From NCBI GenBank assembly GCA_945919375.1, contig CAMEJD010000008.1, positions 1-64,000 on the forward strand: a DNA stretch of 64,000 nt. The letters are read 5' to 3'. The position numbers were made by a program, and so were the translations under genes. Shown here piece after piece: positions 10,936 to 20,354 of this stretch (positions are counted from its first letter, which is position 1; each line of letters starts with the position of its first letter). The notes under the pieces are model-generated. The model saw only the letters and a program-made list of their open reading frames with translations, ran no database searches and had not been told where the DNA came from. The DNA is from an uncultured Clostridia bacterium (GTDB taxonomy: Bacteria > Bacillota > Clostridia > Christensenellales > UBA1242).

Positions 10936-10963
10936 ATAATACTTTTGCAAAATTTCCTAACAA
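10936..10963 (-). promoter_or_regulatory. Possible recA promoter
   Basis: Minus strand TTGTTA, 16-bp spacer, TATTAT between cinA and recA, so recA can probably be expressed apart from the upstream operon. Confidence 0.4.
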
Positions 10964-10973
10964 AAACCATAAT

Positions 10974-12188
10974 TTATATAGTATTTTTATCTAAATGAAA
11001 ATCATTCTTTTTTAACTTTTTAATTAGATAAAAATAACTTGAAACCGTTGCAGAGTCTATAATGTTTTTATAATTACCTTTAAAAGTATTTTTGTATACA
11101 TGAATTTCATTCCTATCGCCAACAGCGATATAGCAAAGTCCATTTTGTGAATTACCTTTTGCCGTAAACTTTCCAACATTTGCAACAACAATATCGGCGG
11201 TTGAACTTTTTAACAAGTTAACTGCCATTTGATAAACTACATTTGGAGTAACTTCACCTTGAGAATTTATTGTTGAGTTATCAATTCCAAGAGTTGTTAT
11301 CTTTGACTCTATATTTGGCACAACAATGCTTTTGTCAATATAATTAACTGCATCTTCTGCTTGTTTTGTTAAATTTTCACAAAGCGCCCCACAAGTTATG
11401 TCTTCAGCAAAACTAACCTTTACTTCATTTAATTTTAAAAGATTGTAAACAACTTTTTCAATTGGGATATCTTCAACCGAATAAATATACTTATCTAATT
11501 TTAAGAATACATTTTTTGCAATTTCGTCAAGTTCTTTATTGGTGTCTATTGATTTTAACACAATATCAACTTCCATTGGCTTTTCAAATAAGTTGATACT
11601 TACTTTGCTTTTATTCTTGATTTCAGGTTCAATTAACTTTGTAATAAAATCAATTCCAAGCCCAAAAGATTTGAAAGTGTAACTGCGATATTTTTTCTTT
11701 TGTTCCTTTAAAATATAATCCAAAACAACATCATCAAACATAACTCTTGCTTCATCATAGATATTTGGCAAAACACAATATATTGTATTATTATGCTCAA
11801 GTATATACCCTTGTGTTGTATTCATTGGATTTATTATTGCTTGTGCTTGAGATGGCATTTTCCATTCATTTTCAACATCCTTTTCCATTGGTTGATTAAG
11901 TTTTTTGTAATGTTCAAAAATTGAATTTTTTGCATATGGGTTGTCTATTATTACATTTCTTGTCAAGTCACAAATATATTGATTCAAATTATTACAAGAC
12001 CTATCTACTAAAAATAGTTGTATTTCATTTTCATCCACACACTTTGAAAAATTGGCAGTGTATCCAACAACACACTGCTTATCGGTTTTTATATTATTCT
12101 TAAAAAAGCATTCAGCAATATAGGCAGAAAGCAAATTTATTTGTTTACCCATAAGTGCTTTATCCGAAATAGTATATATACTAACCAT
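10974..12188 (-). CDS. CinA-like protein with degenerate catalytic motifs in both domains
   Basis: Position between pgsA and recA, length (404 residues) and faint similarity over the whole length identify this as the CinA orthologue. CinA normally has an N-terminal MoCF-like domain active on ADP-ribose or related nucleotides and a C-terminal NMN deamidase domain. The usual GGLGPTxDD motif is unrecognisable (LVDRSCNNLN there instead), LPGPPxE reads LPNIYDE, and the deamidase ESCTGG motif reads EDITCG, without the serine. The frame is intact, with AGAGGAAAA in front of the ATG. Either it has a binding or structural role or it is eroding. The family call comes mainly from context and alignment by eye. 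Confidence 0.7.
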   Translation of the reverse strand: MVSIYTISDKALMGKQINLLSAYIAECFFKNNIKTDKQCVVGYTANFSKCVDENEIQLFLVDRSCNNLNQYICDLTRNVIIDNPYAKNSIFEHYKKLNQPMEKDVENEWKMPSQAQAIINPMNTTQGYILEHNNTIYCVLPNIYDEARVMFDDVVLDYILKEQKKKYRSYTFKSFGLGIDFITKLIEPEIKNKSKVSINLFEKPMEVDIVLKSIDTNKELDEIAKNVFLKLDKYIYSVEDIPIEKVVYNLLKLNEVKVSFAEDITCGALCENLTKQAEDAVNYIDKSIVVPNIESKITTLGIDNSTINSQGEVTPNVVYQMAVNLLKSSTADIVVANVGKFTAKGNSQNGLCYIAVGDRNEIHVYKNTFKGNYKNIIDSATVSSYFYLIKKLKKNDFHLDKNTI

Positions 12189-12212
12189 TTTTCCTCTTGT
12201 ATTTACCTTTGA

Positions 12213-12821
12213 TTATTCTTCAGTTTTTTTATCTTTTGTTAGAACATCTTTATTTTTTATCATATAGTTAAGCATTGACCAAATATTAAGCACAACTCCA
12301 ATGCCTATAACTACATAACATACAATGCTATAAACTAACATAAAGATTTCAAATTTTTGTGCTGTAAACATAATATTAAAATATGAAAGTAACATAAGCA
12401 TTGCAACGGCAACATCAATAACTGCCGCTTTTATTTTCCCCAATTTGTCGGCAGCCATAACAAAATTTTTTGAGGCAGCAATTTGCCTAAATGCAGAAAT
12501 TACCATATCTCTTCCCGTAATCAAAACTGCAACAATAATGCCATATGGATTTGGTATCGTTCCATCAACAACAACCAAAAGCAAACTTGCAAAAATCAAA
12601 ATTTTGTCTGCATTTGTGTCAAGAAGCTTTCCAAGGTCTGTTACCATATTATATTTCCTTGCGATTTTGCCATCCAGCATATCTGTGTAGATTGCCAAAA
12701 CGAAAAGCCCCAAGGCCACCAATTTGCCCCACACCCAAAAATTTTGCATATACATAAACATAATTATTGGAATAAGGCAAATTCTTATTATGCTTAATTT
12801 GTTTGGTAAGTTTAATTTCAT
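12213..12821 (-). CDS. pgsA: CDP-diacylglycerol-glycerol-3-phosphate 3-phosphatidyltransferase
   Basis: Membrane enzyme that makes phosphatidylglycerol phosphate. It has the complete CDP-alcohol phosphotransferase signature D47xxD50G51xxA54R55(x8)G64xxxD68xxxD72, with several membrane helices on both sides. Length (202 residues) is normal. The start ATG shares one base with the rimO stop, and AAAGGGGAAAT serves as ribosome binding site. The rimO-pgsA-cinA-recA order matches other Firmicutes. Confidence 0.95.
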   Translation of the reverse strand: MKLNLPNKLSIIRICLIPIIMFMYMQNFWVWGKLVALGLFVLAIYTDMLDGKIARKYNMVTDLGKLLDTNADKILIFASLLLVVVDGTIPNPYGIIVAVLITGRDMVISAFRQIAASKNFVMAADKLGKIKAAVIDVAVAMLMLLSYFNIMFTAQKFEIFMLVYSIVCYVVIGIGVVLNIWSMLNYMIKNKDVLTKDKKTEE

Positions 12822-14140
12822 TATTCTATTTCCCCTTTAAATACACCATCATTATAACTCAAAATTTTAACATTGTAAAACTTTCCACATTCAATATTAT
12901 TATTGTCTTGAATCTCAAAAATAAAATCAACTTGTGGCGATTGATATTCGTCCCTGCCATAAAAGTTTCCGTTTGTTTCATCAAAATAATCAATAAGGAC
13001 TTTTACAACTTGTCCAACTCTTGCATTATTCAAGTTGTCCGCAACTTCTTGTTGCACTTTTTCAATCTTTTTAAGTCTATGTTTTTTTATAAAGTTTGGT
13101 ACTTGTCCTAGCATATAATAAGCTTTTGTTTTTTCTTCTCTATAAAATGGGAAAAATCCAACATTATTTAATTTTGACTCTTTTACAAAATTAACCAACT
13201 TTTTGAATTGATAATGCGTTTCCCCCGGGAATCCAACTATGTATGTTGACCTTATTGCAATATTTGGATAATTTGTTTTTATCTTTGATATTAACTCACG
13301 CGTTTGTTTTTCATCACAATTTCTGTTCATATCTTTTAATATTTTGTTGTCAATATGTTGAAGTGGAATGTCTAGGTATTTGCAAATTTTTGGATTGTTT
13401 TCAATAAACTCCAAAAGTTCATCAGTCACCATCTCTGGATAGCAATAATGCAACCTTATCCACTCAATACCCTTTATTTTGCTCAATTTGTCCAACAACT
13501 CAATTAGACTATTTTTCTTGTACAAATCTTCGCCATATCTTGTTATATCCTGTGCAACAATAATAAGTTCCTTAACACCATTCCCAGCGAGTTCTTTTGC
13601 TTCCTTGATTAAATCATCCATTGGAACAGAACGATATCTTCCCCTTATTCTTGGAATTGTGCAGTATGCACAACCATTGTTACACCCATCAGCAATTTTA
13701 AGATATGCATAATGGCTGTATGTTGTAAGCAACCTTTCGTTTCCGCGATACTTGTTTTTGTATTCGACATTATATACGTCAAATATAACTGACAAAATTG
13801 TGTCATTATCTTTAATTTTTACAAATGCGTCAACTTCGGGAAATTCTTTTTTTATATCATCATAATATCTTTCAGTTAAACAACCTGTTACAATAACTTT
13901 TTCGCACTTTAATTTCTTTTGATTTATTGCAATCAAGATATTGTCAATTGCTTCCTTGACAGCGGGTGCAATAAAGGAACAGGTATTGACGATAATAATT
14001 TCTGCTTCATTTATATCGTCAATAACTGTAAAACCATAATCTCTAATTTTCCCTAACATATGCTCCAAGTCGACTCTGTTTTTGTCACAGCCCAAACTTA
14101 TTGCACTTACTTTTTTTTCTAAGAGTTCTTTTTCTTCCAT
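12821..14140 (-). CDS. rimO: Ribosomal protein S12 methylthiotransferase RimO
   Basis: A radical-SAM methylthiotransferase that modifies an aspartate of ribosomal protein S12. Auxiliary-cluster cysteines are C18 (SLGCDKNRVD, typical of RimO rather than MiaB), C54 and C87; radical-SAM cysteines are C153, C157 and C160 in DGCNNGCAYC. The C-terminal TRAM domain is present from about residue 370, in contrast to the miaB of this window. The start overlaps the ftsK stop by one base, within an unbroken coupled run. Confidence 0.96.
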   Translation of the reverse strand: MEEKELLEKKVSAISLGCDKNRVDLEHMLGKIRDYGFTVIDDINEAEIIIVNTCSFIAPAVKEAIDNILIAINQKKLKCEKVIVTGCLTERYYDDIKKEFPEVDAFVKIKDNDTILSVIFDVYNVEYKNKYRGNERLLTTYSHYAYLKIADGCNNGCAYCTIPRIRGRYRSVPMDDLIKEAKELAGNGVKELIIVAQDITRYGEDLYKKNSLIELLDKLSKIKGIEWIRLHYCYPEMVTDELLEFIENNPKICKYLDIPLQHIDNKILKDMNRNCDEKQTRELISKIKTNYPNIAIRSTYIVGFPGETHYQFKKLVNFVKESKLNNVGFFPFYREEKTKAYYMLGQVPNFIKKHRLKKIEKVQQEVADNLNNARVGQVVKVLIDYFDETNGNFYGRDEYQSPQVDFIFEIQDNNNIECGKFYNVKILSYNDGVFKGEIE

Positions 14141-16851
14141 TAGTCATCACCATATAGCTCTTCATATTCTTCCATTGTAATTAAAACTGCCCTTGGTTTG
14201 CTACCATCTGCTGGAGATATAAAGCCTTTTTCTTGCATTTGGTCAACAATTCTTGCCGCTCTTGGATAACCAATAACCAAACGTCTTTGTAACATTGAAA
14301 TTGATGCTTGCCCATTTTCTATCACACATTTTACTGCTTGTGGAAGCAATGGGTCGGTTCCACCTTCGCCCGATGTTTCGCCATTATTTTGACTGAACAC
14401 ATCTTGTTTTTGTGGGTTTTGGATAAAGTCTTCAACACTAGCATCAAAATCATATTCACTATTTTTTTCTTTAACAAAATCAACAATGTTTCCTACTTCT
14501 TGTGTTGTAACAAAACATCCTTGAATTCTACGAGGTTCTGGTGCATCATTTGGCTTATATAACATATCGCCACGACCAAGCAATTTTTCTGCACCGGCTT
14601 GATCCAAAATTGTTTTACTATCAGCAAAACTCATAAGTTTAAATGAAATTCTTGATGGGAAGTTGTTTTTCATTGTACCTGTAATAACATCAACAGATGG
14701 TCTTTGTGTTGCAAGAATCAAGTGAATACCTGCCGCTCTTGATTTTTGAGCAAGACGAGCAATTTTTTCTTCAACTTCTTTCTTTGACGTCATAAACAAA
14801 TCTGCAACTTCATCTATAATTATTACAATATAAGGCATCTTGTCAACTTTACCTTCTAAAACATCACTGCTTGAGTTATATTCGCCAATATCCTTTGTTC
14901 GTGAATTTCTAAACATTGTGTAACGTCTTTCCATCTCATCAACTGCCCAAGTTAGCGAGTTTAACGCTTTATCACTTTCAGTAATGACATTTGGAACTAA
15001 TAAATGTGGTAAGCCATTATATATCGAAAATTCGACTTGTTTTGGGTCAATTAAGATAAGTCTTACATCATCTGGTGATGTCTTGTATATCAAACTCAAA
15101 ATAACAGCATTAAGACAAACAGACTTACCACTGCCCGTTGAACCTGCAACAAGCAAGTGTGGCATTTTTGCCAAATTACATAACTTTACACTTCCAGTAA
15201 TATCTTTACCCAAAACAAAAGTTAATGGGTTCTTTGAGTTTTGGAATTCTGGAGAAACAATCATATCTCTAAGTCCAACTGTTGCAATTTTTTCATTTGG
15301 GACTTCAATACCAACTGCACTTTTACCCGGAATTGGTGCTTCAATACGAATATCTCCATTTGCAGCCAAATTGTAAGCAATGTCTTCGGTGTGTGAAAAA
15401 ATTTTCTTTACCGAAACACCTGCTGGCATCTCAATTTCATATCTTGTTACAGCCGGTCCTACAACGGCATTTACAACCTTAGCAGGTATACCAAACTGCT
15501 CCAAAGACTCTTCAAGTTGAGTTCTTTTTTGCATAACATCTTCGTTTAGTTCACTTAAGTCCATTGATTTTGTTGTAAGCAAATCAAAGGTAGGATAAAC
15601 ATATTTAAGATGCTTTTTAGGTTTTATTATTTCTTTTTCCGGTTCTTTTATTTGTTGTTGCTCAACTTTTGGTTTTACAAATGTATGTTGTTTGTCTTCC
15701 ACACTACTATTGACAGACTTTTCTTCTTTTGTTGAATTTGATAATTCTTTTAAAATTTTGTCATAACCAATATCTGCCGTGTCGGATTCATTATTTGTGA
15801 AAGCTCTATCATTACTTTCACCTTCTATTACCTTATTTATTTGATTATCAACAATTGGTGCAATAAATATTTTGTTTCTGTCAACAATTGTGTCGTCATT
15901 ATCACCAATATCTTCGCCTTCATGTAAAACGACATCTGGTTGTTTTGATAGAACTGGGTGTATAATTGGGTCGCTAATTTTTGTTTCACTAATTACATTT
16001 CTCATTGTAGGAGTAAGTGTAGGTTTTTGCCCCTTGTATTTATCCATATTAACAGTTTCATTTTTTTGAGTTAAAAGATATGCTTTAAGTGAAGCAGCAT
16101 CTGAAAACTTTGGTTTTTGTTCTGACTGTTGTTCTTCAGAAATATAATTTGACTTGATTAGTCCAAGTTTTCTTCTTGCAACATCTTCTTCCGGTTCATT
16201 TTCTACTTTTGCATCAAGCACAATATTAACTTTTTCTTTTGGTTGTTCTTTTTCAATTTCTTTTTCTCTTTTTGGCAACAAAACAGGCTCAACCGAAGGC
16301 ACAATATTGGTTATTGTTATTGGTTTTTTAAGAATTTGTGACCTATTCAAATAATAAATATAGTCAGCAAGCAAAGCCCCAAAAATAATGAGTGAAATAC
16401 TGAACAAAATATATGCACCTGCTTTGTTTAGAATGAACACAATTGGCGCAGTAAGTATTCCACACATAATCCCACCAACTGTCATTTTTTGAGCATAGCA
16501 TCTTCCCAAATATTCAAAAAATTTGCCACTTGTATCAATAAACAAAAGGTGTAAAATACATAAAAGCGACAAAATTGCACAAGACAAATATACTATATAT
16601 TTTGTTGTCATAACATATTTTTTGTTGTTAATAAGTGCAACACCTACAACAAATGCCGTTATAAAAAGTGGATATGAAAAAAGTCCAAACACACCCAACA
16701 AAAATGATTTTAAAAAAGGTATTATATTTGTAAGCAAAATAAAGAATACCACTGTTGAAACTGCGACAAGTGTTATTCCTGTTATTTTGTTTTTTTCCCT
16801 CTGCGATTTTTTTGCTTTCTTTGGTTCATTAGACAAATTATAAACTGCCAC
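14140..16851 (-). CDS. ftsK: DNA translocase FtsK/SpoIIIE
   Basis: Septum-located ATP-driven DNA pump for chromosome segregation. Order: four membrane helices in the first ~165 residues, a long hydrophilic linker to about residue 430, the motor domain with Walker A AGSTGSGKS near residue 568 and IIIDEVADLF, and a C-terminal winged-helix gamma domain from about 830 that reads KOPS/SRS-type sites. The 903-residue length is normal. It starts with GTG after AGAGGTGAAA. Whether it works in vegetative division (FtsK) or sporulation (SpoIIIE) cannot be told from the sequence; its place upstream of pgsA-cinA-recA matches B. subtilis spoIIIE. Confidence 0.96.
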   Translation of the reverse strand: MAVYNLSNEPKKAKKSQREKNKITGITLVAVSTVVFFILLTNIIPFLKSFLLGVFGLFSYPLFITAFVVGVALINNKKYVMTTKYIVYLSCAILSLLCILHLLFIDTSGKFFEYLGRCYAQKMTVGGIMCGILTAPIVFILNKAGAYILFSISLIIFGALLADYIYYLNRSQILKKPITITNIVPSVEPVLLPKREKEIEKEQPKEKVNIVLDAKVENEPEEDVARRKLGLIKSNYISEEQQSEQKPKFSDAASLKAYLLTQKNETVNMDKYKGQKPTLTPTMRNVISETKISDPIIHPVLSKQPDVVLHEGEDIGDNDDTIVDRNKIFIAPIVDNQINKVIEGESNDRAFTNNESDTADIGYDKILKELSNSTKEEKSVNSSVEDKQHTFVKPKVEQQQIKEPEKEIIKPKKHLKYVYPTFDLLTTKSMDLSELNEDVMQKRTQLEESLEQFGIPAKVVNAVVGPAVTRYEIEMPAGVSVKKIFSHTEDIAYNLAANGDIRIEAPIPGKSAVGIEVPNEKIATVGLRDMIVSPEFQNSKNPLTFVLGKDITGSVKLCNLAKMPHLLVAGSTGSGKSVCLNAVILSLIYKTSPDDVRLILIDPKQVEFSIYNGLPHLLVPNVITESDKALNSLTWAVDEMERRYTMFRNSRTKDIGEYNSSSDVLEGKVDKMPYIVIIIDEVADLFMTSKKEVEEKIARLAQKSRAAGIHLILATQRPSVDVITGTMKNNFPSRISFKLMSFADSKTILDQAGAEKLLGRGDMLYKPNDAPEPRRIQGCFVTTQEVGNIVDFVKEKNSEYDFDASVEDFIQNPQKQDVFSQNNGETSGEGGTDPLLPQAVKCVIENGQASISMLQRRLVIGYPRAARIVDQMQEKGFISPADGSKPRAVLITMEEYEELYGDD

Positions 16852-16879
16852 TTTTCACCTCTTGAATTATCTACATAAT

Positions 16880-16908
16880 ACTATACCACTATTCAAGACA
16901 AATTCCAA
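16880..16908 (-). promoter_or_regulatory. Predicted promoter of the ftsK-rimO-pgsA-cinA run
   Basis: Minus strand TTGGAA, 17-bp spacer, TATAGT preceded by TGG (extended -10). It lies upstream of ftsK, its -10 in the gap after the ylxY stop. Confidence 0.5.
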
Positions 16909-16915
16909 GTGTTGT

Positions 16916-17629
16916 TTATAAAATATTTTCACAAACTGTTGTCAAATTATATCCTTCTTTTTGGTAAAATTTTATCACTTTACCCAATATTTTACATGTT
17001 GAAAGTGTTGGATGCATTAAAATCAAATCGCCATTTTGAGGATTCTTTATTGCTCTTTGATAAAGTACATTTACATCGGTATCTCGCCAGTCTATTGTGT
17101 CTTTTGTCCACATTATTGTTTTATATCCCATACTCTCGGCAATCGTTAAAGTATTTTGACCAAATGAACCACTGGGTGGAGCAAAAAGTTTGATATCATA
17201 ATCAAACAATTCCTTCACTATCTTATGTGTCAACTCCATTTCAGTTTTATTTTGCTCCAAAGTTAACCTTTTATGGTCTTTGTGAAAATAGCCATGATTA
17301 CCAATTTCATTCCCATTATCTATTATTTTTTGAACTACTTCACTATTTTTTACAACCCAACATCCACCAACAAAAAATGTTGCTTTTGCATTGCATTCTT
17401 GTAAGGTTTTAAGAATGCTATCAATATATTCTGTTCCCATATAAACATTTATCATTATTGAAATATTGTTATTATTTTTATTTCCATGATAATATGGAGA
17501 ATAATTATTTGAACTAAAAACCGGTAAAACCCCACCTACATAAGTAAGTGATAACAAAATTGCAAACATACAAATAATTACACCATTTGCTATATATTTT
17601 CTAAATTTTTTCTCTGATAATCTTTTCAT
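16916..17629 (-). CDS. YlxY-like polysaccharide deacetylase-fold protein
   Basis: A membrane-anchored NodB-fold protein (about 237 residues): one N-terminal transmembrane segment after a Lys/Arg-rich start, then the deacetylase fold with KATFFVGG, the metal-type HxxxH in NHGYFH, and APPSGSF. The first NodB motif, normally TFDDG, reads MINVYMG, so both aspartates are missing; this is a trait of the YlxY subgroup, which sits downstream of pnp in Bacillus, so catalysis is doubtful. I chose ATG 17629 (starting MKRLSEKKF); a TTG at 17701 would also be open but lies inside a terminator hairpin. No clear ribosome binding site is visible. Confidence 0.8.
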   Translation of the reverse strand: MKRLSEKKFRKYIANGVIICMFAILLSLTYVGGVLPVFSSNNYSPYYHGNKNNNNISIMINVYMGTEYIDSILKTLQECNAKATFFVGGCWVVKNSEVVQKIIDNGNEIGNHGYFHKDHKRLTLEQNKTEMELTHKIVKELFDYDIKLFAPPSGSFGQNTLTIAESMGYKTIMWTKDTIDWRDTDVNVLYQRAIKNPQNGDLILMHPTLSTCKILGKVIKFYQKEGYNLTTVCENIL

Positions 17630-17680
17630 AGCATAATATATGCAAATTGGTAAAGAAAAAATGTTAATATTTGCAAATTT

Positions 17681-17717
17681 ACAACAAAAAAACACGCTCA
17701 ATTGCGTGCGTGTTTTT
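17681..17717 (-). terminator. Intrinsic terminator at the end of the BspA remnant
   Basis: Minus strand stem AAAAACACGC / GCGTGTTTTT (17688-17697 with 17708-17717, 10-nt loop) followed by a T-rich tail. It lies directly behind the stop of the gene remnant at 17720, so it probably came with that lost gene. It separates pnp from ylxY. Confidence 0.75.
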
Positions 17718-17719
17718 GT

Positions 17720-17848
17720 TTAACTTATCGTTATTGTTCCATCAGTACAAACAACTTTTACTCCTACATTTATACCATCCGGAACATCCCTTGTAATAGC
17801 ATTCCATTGTGCCTGTGTTCCATTATAGTTAATTGTTGTCAATTTATT
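17720..17848 (-). pseudogene. 3' remnant of a BspA-like leucine-rich surface protein gene
   Basis: The minus strand keeps 42 open codons ending in TAA; the in-frame codon before them is a stop. The reading includes INYNGTQAQWNAI and ends VCTDGTITIS. The pattern IxYxGTxAQWNAI, about 20 residues, then VxCTDGxI is the usual C-terminal cap of BspA-type LRR proteins. No repeats or start remain upstream (17849-17909), only unassigned AT-rich sequence. A terminator follows at once. I read this as the tail of a deleted surface-protein gene between pnp and ylxY. Confidence 0.75.
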
Positions 17849-17909
17849 TCAGCAGAGCAAAATTAACGATAACCCAAAATGCTATTTTCAAATCCAACAT
17901 AAGTAATAT

Positions 17910-17941
17910 AAAAAAAGAAGTAAATCATTAAGATTTACTTC
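17910..17941 (-). terminator. Intrinsic terminator of pnp
   Basis: Minus strand stem GAAGTAAATC / GATTTACTTC (10 bp, loop of 5) followed by seven T residues, directly behind the pnp stop. Confidence 0.9.
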
Positions 17942-17947
17942 AATATT

Positions 17948-20038
17948 CTAACATTTTGCAACAAGTTTGAAGTCTACTCTGCCTTTGTCGTCAACTTTGA
18001 TTACTTCGACTTGAACCATATCTCCAACTTTTACAACATCTTCAACTTTTTCAACTCTCTTGTCGCTAAGTTTTGAGATATGAATCATACCTTCTTTACC
18101 TTGAGAAACTTCTACAAATGCACCGAAATTCATTATTCTTACAACTTTGCCTGAATAGATTTTCCCAACTTCAAATTCGTCAACAATATTCAAAATTATT
18201 TCTTTTGCCCTTTCTGCCATTTCTTGATTTGCTGTTGCGATAAATACTCTACCATTGTCATCAATATCAATTTTAACACCAGTTTCGTCAATAATCTTGT
18301 TGATTGTTGCACCTTGCTTTCCAATAACATCACCGATTTTTTCTGGTTTGATGTTAAAGGTGATAATTTTTGGAGCATATTTGCTAAGTTCTGCTCTTGG
18401 TTTTGCAATAATAGAAAGCATTTTATCCATAATAAAGATTCTACCTTGTCTTGCTTGTTCAAGTGCCGTTGTGAGTATTTGTTTGTCAATCCCTTTGATT
18501 TTTATATCCATTTGAATTGCTGTAATACCCTTGGTTGTCCCTGTAACCTTAAAGTCCATATCTCCAAGGAAATCTTCCATTCCTTGAATATCACTTAGTA
18601 CTGCAACTTTGTGAGTTGTTGGGTCTTTGATAAGTCCCATTGCGATTCCTGCAACTGGAGCTTTGATTGGGACACCTGCATCCATAAGAGCAAGAGTTGA
18701 ACCACAAGTAGATGCCATTGATGATGAACCATTTGATGAAAGGACTTCACTTACAAGTCTTATGGCATATGGAAATTCCTCTTCACTTGGTATAACCGGA
18801 AGAAGTGCTCTTTCTGCAAGTGCACCATGTCCTATTTCCCTTCTGCCCGGACTTTTTAATGGTCTTGCTTCGCCTGTTGCATATGGTGGCATATTATAGT
18901 GGTGAATATATCTCTTAACTTCTTCATCTTCATCAAGAACTTCAATTTCTTGAGCATCGGAAATTGGTCCAAGTGTGCAAGTTGTCAAAACTTGAGTTTG
19001 CCCACGAGTGAACACACCTGTTCCATGAACTCTTGGAAGAACACCAACTTCACACCAAATTGGTCTAATTTCGGTTAATTTTCTTCCATCTGGACGTATT
19101 CCGTCATTTAATATTTTACCCCTTACAATTTCTTTTGTTAGTTTGTATAAAACATCACCGATTTCTCTTTCTCTATCAGGGAAAATATCTGCAAAGTGTG
19201 CCTTTACATCTGTGTCAACTTCTTCTTGGTTTTGTTGTCTTGTTTGTCTATCAAAAGTGTCAAGAGCCTTTACTAACTTATCATAAGCATATTCTCTAAC
19301 TGCTTTTTCAACATCTTCTTTTGGGAGATAACTAACATAACTTGCAACCGGCTTACCAATTTCTTCTTTCATTTTTAATTGGAAAGCAACTTGCTTTTTG
19401 ATTTCTTCGTGAGCAAACATAATTGCATCAAGCATTACATCTTCACTAACTTCGTTTGCACCTGCTTCAACCATTAAGATTGCTTCATTTGTTCCACTTA
19501 CTGTCAAGTGCATTGAACTTTTTTCTCTTTCTTCTTCTGTTGCGTTTACTATAAATTTCCCATCTACGCAAGATACAAGACAGGAACCCGTTGGGCCTTG
19601 AAAAGGTATATCACTTATAGTTAAAGCGATACTTGAACCAAGCATTGCAAGTGGTTCAATAGCAACATCCGGGTCAACCGAAAGTGCTGTTGCAACAACT
19701 GCAACATCATTAAAAAATCCCTTTGGGAAAAGTGGACGAAGTGGGCGATCAATCAGTCTTGAAACTAATATTGCCTTGTCGGCAGGCCTTCCTTCTCTCT
19801 TTTTATATCCACCAGGGATTTTCCCTACTGAATACATTTTCTCTTCAAAATCAACACCAAGTGGGAAAAAGTCAATACCTTCTCTTGCTTCTTTTGCCAT
19901 TGTTACATTTACCATAACAACGGTTTCACCGCATCTAACGATGCAAGAACCATTCGCTTGTTCACAATACTTGCCTGTTTCAACAGTTACTTTTTTGCCG
20001 CCAATTTCTGTTTCGTATACTTTTGCTATATTACTCAT
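17948..20038 (-). CDS. pnp: Polyribonucleotide nucleotidyltransferase (PNPase)
   Basis: Phosphorolytic 3'-5' exoribonuclease in mRNA turnover. The 696-residue protein has two RNase PH domains separated by a helical domain, including FFPLGVDFEEKMYSVGKIPG near residue 60 and GRREIGHGALAERAL near 390. A KH domain (IGKQGATINKIIDETG) sits near 565 and an S1 domain runs from about 620. The ATG follows AAGAGGTAAAA. It is downstream of rpsO, the classical arrangement, with a stem-loop between them. Confidence 0.98.
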   Translation of the reverse strand: MSNIAKVYETEIGGKKVTVETGKYCEQANGSCIVRCGETVVMVNVTMAKEAREGIDFFPLGVDFEEKMYSVGKIPGGYKKREGRPADKAILVSRLIDRPLRPLFPKGFFNDVAVVATALSVDPDVAIEPLAMLGSSIALTISDIPFQGPTGSCLVSCVDGKFIVNATEEEREKSSMHLTVSGTNEAILMVEAGANEVSEDVMLDAIMFAHEEIKKQVAFQLKMKEEIGKPVASYVSYLPKEDVEKAVREYAYDKLVKALDTFDRQTRQQNQEEVDTDVKAHFADIFPDREREIGDVLYKLTKEIVRGKILNDGIRPDGRKLTEIRPIWCEVGVLPRVHGTGVFTRGQTQVLTTCTLGPISDAQEIEVLDEDEEVKRYIHHYNMPPYATGEARPLKSPGRREIGHGALAERALLPVIPSEEEFPYAIRLVSEVLSSNGSSSMASTCGSTLALMDAGVPIKAPVAGIAMGLIKDPTTHKVAVLSDIQGMEDFLGDMDFKVTGTTKGITAIQMDIKIKGIDKQILTTALEQARQGRIFIMDKMLSIIAKPRAELSKYAPKIITFNIKPEKIGDVIGKQGATINKIIDETGVKIDIDDNGRVFIATANQEMAERAKEIILNIVDEFEVGKIYSGKVVRIMNFGAFVEVSQGKEGMIHISKLSDKRVEKVEDVVKVGDMVQVEVIKVDDKGRVDFKLVAKC

Positions 20039-20062
20039 TTTTACCTCTTTTATAAAAAATAT

Positions 20063-20085
20063 GGGAGCAATAAATAATTGCCCCC
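20063..20085 (-). promoter_or_regulatory. rpsO-pnp intergenic stem-loop
   Basis: Minus strand GGGGGCAAT-TATTT-ATTGCTCCC followed by ATATTTTTTATA. It could act as a partial terminator or as an RNA-processing site that sets the S15:PNPase ratio, as the rpsO-pnp intercistronic hairpin does in E. coli. The role here is inferred. Confidence 0.55.
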
Positions 20086-20093
20086 TTTTAAAA

Positions 20094-20354
20094 TTATCTT
20101 AAATTTAATTCTTTTTTCAAAGCACGGAAAGCGTCAAGATCAGTTTTTTCAAGGTATGATAAGAAACCTTTTCTCTTTCCAACAAGTTTCAAAAGACCAC
20201 GTCTTGAGTGATTATCTTTTGGGTTTACTTTTAAGTGTTCTGTAAGTTCATTGATTCTTTCTGTAAGCAATGCGATTTGAACTTGAGCAGATCCTGTGTC
20301 ATTTTTGCTTTGAGCAAACTTTTCAATAATTTCTTGTTTTCTTTCTTTTGTCAT
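20094..20354 (-). CDS. rpsO: 30S ribosomal protein S15
   Basis: Primary 16S rRNA-binding protein of the central domain of the 30S subunit. The 86-residue product matches the family throughout, including [18 protein letters not shown] and [14 protein letters not shown]. The start was set at ATG 20354, behind AAGGAGGAAATT; a longer open frame reaches to 20456 but would translate the leader. The gene has its own strong promoter and a ~90-nt leader. Confidence 0.98.
   Translation of the reverse strand: MTKERKQEIIEKFAQSKNDTGSAQVQIALLTERINELTEHLKVNPKDNHSRRGLLKLVGKRKGFLSYLEKTDLDAFRALKKELNLR

Noticed and set aside
10908..10973. A LexA/DinR-type SOS box in front of recA
   Set aside because: I looked for GAAC-N4-GTTC and CGAAC-type sites in the gap and found none.
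17629..17701. A TTG start at 17701 for the YlxY-like protein
   Set aside because: The TTG lies within a terminator hairpin, and the added residues disturb the normal Lys/Arg-plus-helix N-terminus that begins at ATG 17629.
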